Of a DNA stretch of 64,000 bases, positions 1 through 11,700 are shown piece by piece (within the stretch, counting starts at the first letter, position 1; each line of letters starts with the position of its first letter). A program made the position numbers and the translations under genes. Source of the DNA: Branchiostoma lanceolatum (Eukaryota; Chordata; Leptocardii; Amphioxiformes; Branchiostomatidae). The notes under the pieces were generated by a model that was not told the DNA's origin, ran no database searches, and worked only from the letters and a program-made list of their open reading frames with translations. The stretch covers positions 17,272,769 to 17,336,768 of the forward strand of contig NC_089727.1 in NCBI RefSeq assembly GCF_035083965.1, in the 5' to 3' direction.

Positions 1-509
1 TGTTCATCTTCCGAAGGTTTGATGGTCCCGTTGTCCGTTTTACTGGATTCCTCCCTCATCTCCTCTATCTCTATCACGTTCTCATCATGTGCATACGCCT
101 CATTGCTGTGATATTCTCGACGTCGATATCGATCCTGACGCTCGTCTTGGGCCGAACTTTGCTCTTGGGGTGAGCAATGGGGTGTCAAACCGTCGATCAG
201 GTGAACGATTAAAAACCCGAGGCACGTCACCGCTTCCGCCATGGGGTAGTGGTGTAAGATCTCGATTCCGTATCCGTGCAGGATCTCAAGGTCCTCCCTG
301 ACTTCTGGCAGCAGGTGAAGAAAATATGTTGCAAGTAAAACTCCCCCAACGAAGCTGTTGACATTGCTAAGAAAGCGAGACTTGAGTGTGTTGCTTAGCG
401 TTGTCACTTTGGACGCCCTCCGTGCCAGCGCCAGTGGGATCAAGGACGACGCCAAACATGAAAATAGAAGTCCGAACAACGTCAGAACTTGTACGTAGAT
501 CAGGTCCAT
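1..509 (-). CDS. ZIP (SLC39) family zinc transporter, 5' coding exon, partial
   Basis: Reading the minus strand from an ATG at 509-507 gives an uninterrupted frame of 169 codons that leaves the window at base 1, so the C-terminal half is missing. The start context AAGGATGG is favourable. The protein opens MDLIYVQVLTLFGLLFSCLA (first membrane helix). It continues with NSFVGGVLLATYFLHLLPEV, which matches the second helix of ZIP subfamily II (ZIP1/2/3-like), and a third helix AEAVTCLGFLIVHLIDGL. A polar loop rich in Glu, Asp, Arg and some His follows, as expected for the variable cytosolic loop between TM3 and TM4. Family knowledge: these proteins import Zn2+ (and related metals) into the cytosol across plasma or vesicle membranes. 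The metal-binding helices TM4 and TM5 lie outside the window, so activity cannot be judged. Which ZIP paralogue this is cannot be decided. Confidence 0.85.
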   Translation of the reverse strand, partial: MDLIYVQVLTLFGLLFSCLASSLIPLALARRASKVTTLSNTLKSRFLSNVNSFVGGVLLATYFLHLLPEVREDLEILHGYGIEILHHYPMAEAVTCLGFLIVHLIDGLTPHCSPQEQSSAQDERQDRYRRREYHSNEAYAHDENVIEIEEMREESSKTDNGTIKPSEDE

Positions 510-559
510 CCTTCAGGGTAGCTAGACAAGTTTGATATGAACTTATGAGGTAACTAGGC
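510..559 (-). promoter_or_regulatory. Immediate upstream region of the ZIP gene
   Basis: Short unique stretch between the ZIP start codon and the repeat array. A CTTGTCTAG just upstream (minus strand) could be a 3' splice site, so a further 5' UTR exon may exist. No TATA box is evident. Confidence 0.3.
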
Positions 560-1600
560 CAGCGTTGATTAAGGCACCGTCTCGGCTTAAAGATCGTGAG
601 AGAGTGGGTCCACTGGCACTATGTCACTAGGTATGTCTGGGACGCTTGTATCACGTGAGAGTTATTATGGGTCATTTATTTCGGCAGAAAGTGTTGCAAC
701 AGTCACTTTAAATTGACTATCTCTTGTCGTATTTTTGTTTTACTCTCTGTATTTGTGGTCGGCACATGCGCCATGCTACAGACAAGTTTCGCGCCAGTTT
801 GTAAACTCGTCAGAATCATTTTGGGGCCGTGTGGTACAGGTACACTAGAGCCGTGTGCAAAACCTGCCCTTCTTGACGGGCGTGTCTCCAGGTAATCAGA
901 CCGTAAAGGTAAACAGCGTCTCTGTAAGGACTTTGTCAAGCGGCACTGTGTCACGAGGCATGTTACGTGTAACACGTGAGCTAGGTCAATCATGGGGCAT
1001 ATATTTCTGCAGAAAGTATGGCTTCAGTCACTTTCAATTGGCTAACTCTTGCCATATTTCTGTTCCACACTATGTATCTCTGGTCGGCACTTGCGCCATG
1101 CTCCAGACAAGTTTCACGCCAGTTGGTAAAATTGTCAGACTCATTTTGGGGCCGTGTGGAACAGGTACACTAGAGCCGTGTGCAAAACCTGCCGCTCATG
1201 AATATTCAACACCTGTTAACCTGAAAGGGAATGTCTCCGGGTCATTGACCTGTACACAGTGTAAGCACACAGTCAGAGCTTTTCGACGAGGACTTTGTCA
1301 GGCAGACTTAGCACTGTGTTACGAGGTAAAGTACCCGTAACATGTGAGGTCTACCATGGGATATTTATCCTTACAGAAAGTATGGCATCAGTCACTTAGA
1401 TTCAGTGACTAATGACTATTAAACTCGTGTCGCATTTCTGTTCTGTTATCTGTGGTTGACACTTGCGCCATGTTCTAGACAAGTTTCTCGCCAGTTTGTA
1501 AAATCGTCTGAATCTTTTTGGGGCCGTGTGGAAAAGGTTCACGAGAGCCGTGTGCAAGACAGGAACTATCAGACGTGACACCGTAGCAGTTTTCATTGGT
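560..1600 (+). repeat. Array of ~340-bp repeat units, forward arm
   Basis: Three diverged units lie in the same orientation. The shared core GACAAGTTTCGCGCCAGTTTG occurs near 780, 1107 and 1478 (spacing ~326 and ~371 bp). Each unit also has GGGGCCGTGTGG and a TCACGTGAG/ACACGTGAG motif. Short open frames inside are not conserved between units and are judged non-coding. The same units recur in reverse orientation at 2285-3240. Confidence 0.75.
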
Positions 1601-2284
1601 CATGTAGTATTTTAGAAAACACCCCTATTACCATGTTCTTGTGTTTCAGGTCATCCATGTTCCTCTCAGCTGCATTGGTAACTCAGGGCTGTTGATTCCA
1701 TGGCCGTAGCCAGGATTTTGATGGGGGGGGGGGGGGGGTCTTGTTAATGCTTAAGGGACCAAGGGGGTTCCGGGGATATGTCCCCCCCCCGGAAATTAAA
1801 AAAAATTGAACCTCCTGACATGGCATTTCCTGTGTCTTTGAGAGGATTTCAAAGAAAGAAATCAGAGACAAAGTTAGCTTTTTTTCTAGGATTCCAGCTC
1901 TGCTGGTGATACAAATATGTCCACCTTGAAAAACAACAACATTGGACGTTAAAAAGTGGACCCTCGAACGTTTCAAATTCTAATAATTGAACCTTTTGAA
2001 AGGCCATGTCCTGTGTTTTTCTATAGAATTTCAGAGGAAAATCAGAGAAAGTTTTTTTTTAGGATTCTAGCCTCTAGATCTGTGGCGTTGCTGGTGATAC
2101 AAATCCGCCTTGAAAAAACATTAAAAAGTGGACCTTCAAGCCTGCGAAAGTGGACCTTTAAGCCTGTGTGTGTGGGGGGGGGTTCTTCTGGAGTAATTGC
2201 TATCTAATGCGTGTTAGTAAATATGATATACTTCTGACGGCGACTCCGCGTTGTAAACGTGCCTATAACTATGTCTGAATGAAC
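1601..2284. other. Spacer between inverted repeat arms, with short internal duplication
   Basis: This stretch holds a G run (about 1724-1738) and two diverged copies of a ~200-bp segment. The copies share 'cctgacatggcatttcctgtg'-like and 'aaggccatgtcctgtgtttt' motifs, near 1820 and 2000. No credible gene is seen. Confidence 0.5.
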
Positions 2285-3240
2285 CAGTGTTTGGTTTTAT
2301 TGTGTGCAGGAGACATCCCCGCAAGTTAACAAAGTCCTCGCCGAAACGCTGACTGTGTACTTTTGCTGTGTATAGGTCGATTACCCGGAGACACGCCCCT
2401 GCAAGTTAACAGGCGTTGAATATTCATGAGCGGCAGGTCTTGCACACGGCTCTAGTGAACCTGTTCCATACGGCCCTAAAATGATTCTGACAATTTTACA
2501 AACCGGCGCGAAACTTGTCTGAAGCATGGCGCAAGTGTCAAACACATATAATAGAACAGAAATGCGACAAGAGCTATTCAATTGAATAAGTGACATGATG
2601 CAACACTTTTTAATGTAAAAATGAATGTCCCATGATTGACCTCACGTGTTACACGTAACATGCCTCGTGACACAGTGCCGCTTGACAAAGTCCTTACAGA
2701 GACGCTGTTTACCTTTACGGTCTGATTACCTGGAGACACGCCCTCCAAGTTAACGATGGTCGAATGTTAATGAGCCGCAGGTTTTGCACACAGCTCTAGT
2801 GAACCTGTTCCACACGGCCACAAAATCATTCTGACCATTTTACAAACTGGCGCGAAGCATCAATCACATGCTAACAGAAGCGAAATACGACAATAGTTAG
2901 GCAGTTGAATAAATGACTGATGCCACACTTTCTTTAAGAATAAATGTCCCATTGTAGACCTCACGTGTTACACGTAATATACGTTGTGACATATACCTCG
3001 TGACACAGTGCTGGGTCTGCCTGACAAAGTCCTCGCCGGCGAAACGCTGACTGTCTGCTTATACTGTGTACGAGTCAATTACCCGGAGACACGACCCTGC
3101 AAGTTAACAGTGGTTGAATATTAATGAGCTGCAAGTTTTGCACGCGGCCCCAAAATGACTCCGACAATTTTACAAACTAGCGCGAAACTTGTTTAGAACA
3201 TGGCGCAAGTGTTAACCACAAATACACAGGGTGGAACAGC
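2285..3240 (-). repeat. Array of ~340-bp repeat units, reverse arm
   Basis: Three units are reverse complements of those at 560-1600. The core CAAACCGGCGCGAAACTTGT occurs near 2500, and diverged versions occur near 2846 and 3173 (spacing ~330-345 bp). Together with the forward arm this forms a large imperfect palindrome around 1600-2280. Confidence 0.75.
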
Positions 3241-3513
3241 AATTCGAAAAGAGAAAGTCAATGATTATCGAACTTTGAAATCTGGATATAATTTCAACCA
3301 AGCAATACATGAAATAAAGTACAATGTACAACAAAAGGTTATATTGCTTTTTTCCGATACCTACATTTCAAGAATATTCTGCTAGTGTACAAGAGAACTG
3401 TTACCCCATAGAGTGCAAAAATAGCTGGAAATAGCTGGAAATGTCAAACATTAGGTGCACAGCTCCAATTTTGGGTGCACTCAGGTGCACATGCAGGGTC
3501 CCCCGAAAGTGCG

Positions 3514-3650
3514 AAATGGAACGAAATGGAACGAAATGGAACGAAATGGAACGAAATGGAACGAAATGGAACGAAATGGAACGAAATGGAACGAAATGGA
3601 ACGAAATGGAACGAAATGGAACGAAATGGAACGAAATGGAACGAAATGGA
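3514..3650 (+). repeat. 10-bp minisatellite (ACGAAATGGA), ~14 copies
   Basis: Near-perfect direct repeats of ACGAAATGGA. Open frames through this stretch in several phases are artefacts of the 10-bp period. Confidence 0.95.
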
Positions 3651-4832
3651 AGAACGAAAACAACATATGTAACATTATGAAATGAAATACCAGTAGATAG
3701 CGAATTATAAGGAGTAGACCGGAACAGGAAGCATTTTAAATACAGAAGTGAGTGGTAAATACATAATATAACGTGTTTTATTTCTTGAATCTATGTGATA
3801 AGATTAAATACAACATGTTTGTCACGTTTGCGTGACTAGATTCTTTCCTGAAAATGGAGGCGCCGCGTGCAAAGAGATCCGCCGCTCTTCCTTGTGTACC
3901 AACGATCTGCAATTGAACTGCTGCAAATAGCAAGCAAAACAAGCAAATGGAAATGAGTATAGAAGTTAGGACTAGATTATACAGAAGTTGGTGGTAACAT
4001 TGCATCTCCAAGACGGCATGAGGCAAGCGTAATCTTATTATTTATACAGCTAGCGTGTCGGCGCGTTGTGTGAACCGTGAAATACATGCCCTGCTCGTTC
4101 ACACCCTCCCTTTGTTTTGTCGTGAACAAGGAAGCAGAAATGTCTCCAGAGGGCTCCACGTCCGTGTTTGAATGGAGTGTGAAATGTGTGAAATTGGTGA
4201 CGCAGCGCAGAGCTTCATTTGCATGTCATTAACGGAGGGATCCATTCTCCGACAGGGGTCTGACTTTGAGCCGAACAATTGGTTGTATAAAAATCGTTGT
4301 TGCGGAGATAGGCATATGCTACTACATACTAGTTATGGACTAAAACCGTATGCAAATAACTGGAAAGTCGGAGTTTGATTCAACCTGTCGGTAGCGTAGC
4401 CCACAGTTCCGTTGCGCTTGCAACAATGGCGCTTTATTTGTATGCGGGGCCCCATTTGGGGGAGAATAGCTCCGAACACGCTGTATGAATAATAAAATAA
4501 CGCTTGCCTCATGCCCTCTTGGTGAATTATGAGATGCAATGTTACCACCAACTGTATAATCTAGTCCTAACTTCGATACTCAGTTCCGTTTGCTTGTTTT
4601 CCCTGCTATTTGCAGCAGTTCAATTGCAGATCGTTGGTACACAAGGAAGAGCGGCGGGTCTCTTTGCACGTGGCGCCTCCATTTTCAGGAAAGAATCTAG
4701 CCACACAAACGTGACAAAAACGTTGTATTTAATCTTACCACATAGATACGAGAAATAAAACACGTTGTATTATGTATTTACCACTCACTTCTGTACTTAA
4801 AATGCTTCCTGTTCCGGTCTACTCCTTATAAT

Positions 4833-5140
4833 AATAATAGTCTTTATTGCATATTCCTGTCCAGAAGGGCTAAATACACAGAAGACCACATGTGGCCTGT
4901 AAGAAATATAATGCAAAACACAAGTTGATAAAATACTACACTAACATTAAAAAAACAACAACTCAAAAACGTGCAAACTGTGGGCTATTGCTAAGCTAAA
5001 TGATGATCACCTATTAGTTTCTTCTCTCTTTCTGAAACATTTGGAGATATGACTACATACTTTGTCCATTATATGTTCGTTCTTACATGACATTAGGTAT
5101 ACAAAAGTGTCCTGCTTTGACATTTTTGTTCATTTCTAAT
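4833..5140 (-). mobile_element. Retroelement-like insertion in the right foldback arm
   Basis: This segment breaks the homology between the two arms: the left arm continues directly from GAATTATAAGGAGTAGACC, while the right arm has ~300 extra bases. It starts with an AATAATAATAG run followed by 'tctttattgcatattcctg', which resembles the 3' tail of a non-LTR retroelement read on the minus strand. It is assigned as an insertion from the interrupted homology; family unknown. Confidence 0.45.
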
Positions 5141-5189
5141 TCGCTATCTACTGGTATTTCATTTGAATGTTACATATGTTGTTTTCGTT

Positions 5190-5300
5190 CTTCCATTTCG
5201 TTCCATTTCGTTCCATTTCGTTCCATTTCGTTCCATTTCGTTCCATTTCGTTCCATTTCGTTCCATTTCGTTCCATTTCGTTCCATTTCGTTCCATTTCG
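5190..5300 (-). repeat. 10-bp minisatellite (TTCCATTTCG), ~11 copies
   Basis: Reverse complement of the array at 3514-3650, one copy in each arm of the foldback element. The copy number differs between the arms. Confidence 0.95.
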
Positions 5301-5315
5301 CACTTTCGGGGGACC

Positions 5316-5742
5316 TTCTCCGCCCACTATTTCGAGCCCTGTATAAGTTACAAATGTAAGACACAGAACAACCATTACTCATGGTTAATGTTAGCATGAT
5401 GCATTAACTTAGATGCAAATATAGTTGAATAGGTTTTTAAATGTGACGTAATTTGTCTGTATATGCCATATATGTATTTACATAGTTACAACCCGTGTAC
5501 TTATAATATCGAATAAGCTACATATTAAATACTGGTGATAATTGTAACAGAAAAGCAGTGTAATTCAGCACGAGGCTGCAATACATGAATTTACTCCGTG
5601 TTTAAAAAAAAAAACTTATTGTGAAATAAACCAATCTACTACTACTACGAATGGGAGCTGAAAAGTCCGGTTCCCTAGCTATCGACAGAATCAACGATTA
5701 TGTCAAATTGAAATCTCTACCCGGGCATACAGTTTACGTGCT
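5316..5742. other. Intergenic stretch downstream of the sulfotransferase
   Basis: AT-rich sequence with an A run (about 5604-5614) followed by a CTACTACTACTA tract near 5636-5648, like a short retroposon tail. This is the 3' flank of the minus-strand gene. No clear AATAAA on the minus strand could be singled out. Confidence 0.3.
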
Positions 5743-8700
5743 CTACAAACCACGAGGTCTAGGATGCGTTCTTTTCTTATATACGTGTTTCTTTTGTTTT
5801 TTGTTTTTCTGAAGTAATTCCCCCCTATATTTTATTTCTTCAATCTTGTATTTGAATGTTGGCCGTCCTTTGATAATTGCCTGTACATTTTGAACAGGCA
5901 GAACGATAGCCCACCGCTTGTCCTCTTTCCATGACTGCTTTTGTCGTATTTTTTCCATCAATATCAGTTCCTGTGGAAAATTTAAAAAGAAGGAAACACG
6001 TGAAGTTAATTTTGGTAGGGGACTGAATTTTACGGAAGGAGGGCAGATGAGAAGGATTTTTTTTACGGTATGAACTTGCGCACTGAGAATACTGAACGTC
6101 ATCATCAGACTATGTACAACGATATATGCAGAACTTTCGTTTGTTTGTTTGTTTGTTTGTTTGTTTGTTTATTTGTTTAACCAGAAATACAGTATCGGCG
6201 TTTTTCAACGATTCCCTGGGGGTTCAACCCCTTACATGATAGTACATAGCAACAATAAAATTTCAAATAATAACAAATAATACAGGAATTAACTTAGAAA
6301 TATAACTATTCATTAAACAGAAATCCTGAGTTAGACAATAACTGAACTAACGATAACGTAATAGACTAGAAATATTTGGCCAAAACATAATGATGAAGAA
6401 TCAAAACAATTCAGCTTGGATCAACCTATTGTATATTATTCAGGAAGAAAGATTATCTACCTACATTGTATATTTGAACGTACCCTGGTCTCTATCGCCG
6501 TACAATAGTCGGCATTGACGACAAACTGTGGACTCCAGTTTGAAGCTTCCACGGTGATCGTGAGGTTTGGCTTCCGTTTTCTCTCTTCATGGCAGTACCA
6601 GCTGATGTTTCTTTTCACTTCCCTGTAGAATTGGAGCTCTCGGTAGAAATCCGGACCCTGTGTGAGCAACAAATAGTTAATGATAGATACGACATAGCCT
6701 AACAATACTAGCTTCTGATAGAAACTGTAAGTAGAGGTGTGGTGTAAAGTCACTGATTAATGTAATTTCCTGGTGGGAAGATCAGAGAAAAATCAAAAGC
6801 TGGAAGTATGGTTTCTTATGCTTCAATGTTGAATAACATCAGAAGGATGTGTATTTGTCGTTAACGTTTATATTCATTGTATGATACTATTCCTAAAACA
6901 GATGATAAGAAAATATTGTATTTTAGTGTCATAAACACTTTAACCTATTCAGACGGGGGGGGGGGCTTTTGAGGCCCGCGACTTTCTTGTCGCATAACTC
7001 CAGAACAGCGGATGCTAGAGCCGCCAAACTTGGTGGCTTTTGCTAGAATTCAGTTGGCAACAATTTCATGTTACGTGAGTTCATAATTTTTCTCATTGCC
7101 ATGGTAACGAGTTTCTGACAGGCATGTTTTACATAATTCGCTAATTATTGTTGCTTATCAGTAACATCTACGTAATATGTACACAGGCAACTTTTACATT
7201 CGAGAGTGCATTATAAATACCACATCAACTACTTAATAACTATGATTATCACGTGTAATAAATTTTAGGCCCGCATCTGTTAGCAGCGACACCTAGCTGC
7301 AGTGCAAAACAAAACTAGTCAGTATTGCTCTGCGGATGGTGCCATTGAATAAGGAATATGATTTTGTACTTAGAGCTTTGTATCCTCCTGACCATGGTTT
7401 CGTCAAAACCTCCTGCTAAATTGATATACTAAACTATTTACGAAAACATAATGATAATGGTTTATTGGTCAGAAATTACCCGTGCAATGGCTGCAGGGTT
7501 TACAATCACATAATACACGATAGATACATAGATGCTCCACACTTGCACTTCGTGGAACTGTCGCAAGGCTCTAGGCGGCTGCCATTCGGTGCCAGCAGGT
7601 GACCTCAATACGACCTTCCCCAACCGAAGCCAGGTACCTATTTACACCTGGGTGGAGTGAGGAAAGTCGTGTGTGTGCCTTTCCCAATTGCACAACATCG
7701 GGGCAATTCGGGGTTTCGAACCCGGGACCTCTCGCTTCTGGGCGAAACACCCTACCGATTGCGCCACACGATGCCACTCTGAGCCACACCATGCCACTCA
7801 TTGTTGGTATGGCCTTACCTGTGCTGCAATCTTCCTCCACAGGGACCTGTTGAACGTGTCGTACAGAAGGTAGTCCACGGCCTTCCACTTCCGGAGGTTG
7901 GCCAGCTCCTCGGGGGTGGGGATATATGACTTGTATCCGTAAGTCCTGACGTTTTTCGGAACGCTGTCGTATACGACGTCTTGTATCTCCCAGCACATCA
8001 GACGTCTGAGGAGAACAAAGGACTCGTCCAGGTGTTCCAGCAGCAGGACCATGGTGAAGTCGTATTCTAACTCTTTAATGTAGCTTTCAGCTGCTTCCTG
8101 GTGAGAATTTTTAAAAAGAGACGAAACAAATGATAAGTCGGCTACATGCAGGTGCTAACTGCATCCATGTAAGTCAAAACATGTACTCCTTTCAACGCCT
8201 TGTATTTCTATGTTTGAGCCAAATACAAAAACTATAGCTTCTACCAGGCCCAACGGATGGCTGGAAAAATAGTAGAAATTGGCCAAATAAAGTGAATAGT
8301 ATGCTAGGGGAGTCGGCTACGGAGAGAGGGTTAAATATGCCATCTAGAGATCGCAAACTGTAACTTCTATAGCGGACTAACTTCTCTGGCATGTTAACCG
8401 TCTATTTGGCCAATTTGCTCGATTTGTCCAGCAACCTGTGGAGCCTGGCAGAGGCTACAAAAAGTGCAAGTTAACTAAAAAGAGACAATGGAAACACGTA
8501 GATGGGAGAAAAACTTAAATTTTAGTATAGGCACTGTCATTAAAACTAAGTACCAAGGTGTAGTATTTTACATTAAAATCTGTTTTTACTTTAATCATCC
8601 AGTTTATCATTATTTTCAATTATCATTATTTTTAAAGAATAATTTCCAGATTTTGCCACAGCTTTTTTCTGAGAACCAACAAATTAGATTTCATTTGAGG

Positions 8701-11700
8701 CAGCACATCGAATCAAATTCAACCATAGTAACCTAATTTGATATTGGTATTAGAAGGCTGTTATGATAAAACAATATGATATGCTCTGGTACCAGATCAT
8801 CTGCTCCTTCTGTAGGGTAACCCAAATCGAAGGCCAGGTGGTTTCTGGTGCCGTCCCATGTCACATTACAGAAACTGAAGTGTGCCTCAGACAAGTTCTT
8901 GTACTGCCACGGGTGTTGCAGAAAAGTCTTGACGGGATTTATAGACGTGATTTTGAGTAGGTTTGGAAGACTGTAGAACTTCATGCAGGACTTCAAATGG
9001 CTGAGAGGCTCTCGAATTAGAGCTGTTTGCAAGGTAAGAAAGAAAGAGAAAGTAAGAAAAAGAAGGAGAAAACTAGCCTCCGTTGCAGGCTCCGAACTGG
9101 CTTTTTGGGGGGCTAAATAATACACTTTTTGCAGCCAGCCCGTAACTATCAGCCAACCCCGTAACTATCAGCCCTCTAGCCGGTTGATAGTTACGGGGTT
9201 GGCTGATAGTTACGGGCTGGCTCAGAGCCTGCAACGGAGGCTAGGAGAAAACAACCATTTCACAATTTTTAAAGCAACATTTTGTACTAACTCGTGGCAT
9301 ACATCACTGCAATATAGCCCTGTACACTATAGTTCGGTGACCTTAGAATTTCTTCATTGAATATGCAAAGTCTGCAGTTACATACCAGTTAACTAAGATA
9401 ATAATAACATTGCGTCAAAGTAAAGGTTGGTTAGCACTCAAAACACCAGTCTTAGAATTTCTCTTATTTGTTAAGGAAGCATACATGTTAGAGATAGGGA
9501 TAGATTAGAGTCCGGCGACCTCACACGGCCTCACATGAAATATCTAGAGCCTATGTATTTTTTACGCAAATGAACTAAACATCTACATAATCAATGCATG
9601 GTGATGTTCATTTTTACTAGCACACTACACATAGCACAAGTATAAAATTCCCATCGTTTATCATTATTTTGAAATAATAATTTCCATTTTGTATTAGATA
9701 TCAGACACTTTAATCGCATGTTATGTGTCTGTTTATGTTCCACTTGCCATAAATCATATCTACTACATTTATTGTTGAGAAAAACAATGAAATTATATAA
9801 ATTCCTCATTAATTATCCAAATTAGGTCCTCATTTGCATAACTTGTGCATTTGTATAGTTCTCTGCTTAAGCTACCTGCATGCTTAAAATGATGGAAATC
9901 CGTATTTTCTATCTTAAGTTATCCTATTTAGGAGATTTTGACAAAAACGCCCAAGCAGTCTCATTAGATTTAAGGATGTCCAAACCTAAACAAAAACTAT
10001 CTGCCAACCAAATGTCAAGAGCACAGCAAGTCCTGATCCTTTACATTGAAAACCCGCTATGACAGAATTTTACATTAATTATGTAAAGGTACTCCTATTT
10101 TGCGTAATTTGAATTTCATTGTACAGATCTCCGTCTAATCTACCTACATAATCCTAAGTCATGAAAATTCATTGTTCCTATCTGCAGTTATCCTCTCTAG
10201 AATATTTTGACAAAAGCGTCCCTGCAGTTCCAAAACAGGTTGCTAGAGGGCCTAGCACAAGTGCTATCTACCACGTGGCTCTAGAATGCCCAGAACACGA
10301 GATTTAAAAACTGGTTATGATAACCTGGGGGGAAAGCTGAGCCTCAGCTGTTATGAACAAATGTCCTTAGTCCGAACAATAACCCCAGCTGTGTTTGGAA
10401 TCATGTAAGCTGTGTTTTGAATACACATTAGGCCCTTACGCCAAAAATCGTTGCTCAAGCAACTGGATAAAATTTGTAAGGTAAAGCAAAATTTTATCCA
10501 GTTGCTTGAGTTACTATTTTGGGCGTATCTTGCTACCTGGATGTCTAACCTTCATCAACGTAATTAGGCCCTTATTTCCATAACTGGTAACTCTTGATAT
10601 ACCAACGGTCATGAATTGCACGTTATACATGTTACAAAGCCCTGTAGTGGAAGAACAATGCAATCAATGCTTTTCCTCATTAGTTATGCAAATTAAGTCC
10701 AAATTTGCAAATATTTGCATACCATAACGTAAATCTCTGCCCAACCTACCTGCAAACCGAATCCTAGTATCTTGGAGGGAAATGCATCATCTCTTTGTTT
10801 ATTAATCCCCCCTTGAAAGATTTTAACATGAAGGTCCCTGCTGTTTCAAAGCCAGTCGCTAGAGGACTTAAACCTACACCACTTCTTCCTTACAGTAAAA
10901 GCTATCCGTCACCAAAAGATCAAGATCACAGCATGTCAAGGACAAAAGATACGAAGACCGAAAGTTCTGCTGCAGTACTAATGATGGCCATCAGGAAGCC
11001 CGATGATGTGCCCAAATGCTGCCATAGATCATGGTTTTTCATATCATTGAAAACATATGTAAGAACTAAGAGGGTAAGGACATCCTTTGAATATTGCTGG
11101 AGTGGAGGAAACTACAATTAAGGACTACAAGAAAGGTATACTTACAGATATATGCTGTGTTGGCTGGGAACTTGGACCGTAGCCATGTTTTGTTGTACCG
11201 CATGTGTCCAAACAGGGCATCGTAACGTTCCCCTTTGGTGTGTACATAATCCGTTTCCGCCGGAGGAAAGGGCCAGGAGACGTAACTCGTCGCCCTCGCT
11301 ATGAGTGGGGTGAGGTTGTGGTAAATGGCGTATCTCTGGAAGATGTTTACGCTGGTCATACTCCCTGTTTTGTGCGTTTTGATGAAGACGAATTGTTGTC
11401 TTGGCTTGGAGCAAGTGTTTTCGTCCCAACTGTTAAATACGGGCATTTTGAATGCAGGTGGTTTTTCTTCGTTCAAAATCTCTGGCTTTCGTGTTGATGT
11501 TGAGAAGTGACTTATTTTGTAAAACGTGTTGCCCTGTTGCGAGATACAGAGTAAAAAAAAGGTACATTCACAAATTACGCACACAAACTTAAAGCTCCAA
11601 ACTGAATCCAGTTTACAAGAAGTTTTTTAAGTTTAGAATTACAATATTGTGTTTTGTTGTTATCCCTGAAACAATTGTACAAGTTTATAATTTGTTTACA

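Larger units (their letters stand above)
3497..5315. mobile_element. Foldback-type element with minisatellite-bearing inverted arms
   Basis: The outer ends are inverted copies of GGTCCCCCGAAAGTGCG (3497 onward, and its reverse complement ending at 5315). Inside each end is the same 10-bp minisatellite in opposite orientation (ACGAAATGGA left, TTCCATTTCG right), then several hundred bp of further inverted homology. For example AATACCAGTAGATAGCGAAT near 3687 has its complement near 5140, and the 3700-4050 segment matches 4485-4832 inverted. The centre (about 4050-4485) is single copy. No transposase frame and no clear target duplication were seen, so this would be a non-autonomous element. A later insertion at about 4833-5140 interrupts the right arm. 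Confidence 0.7.

Noticed and set aside
3441..3685. Overlapping open frames rich in NGTKWNEMER and SISFHFVPFR repeats on both strands
   Set aside because: They are forced open by the 10-bp minisatellite and have no start context, splice sites or counterpart outside the array.
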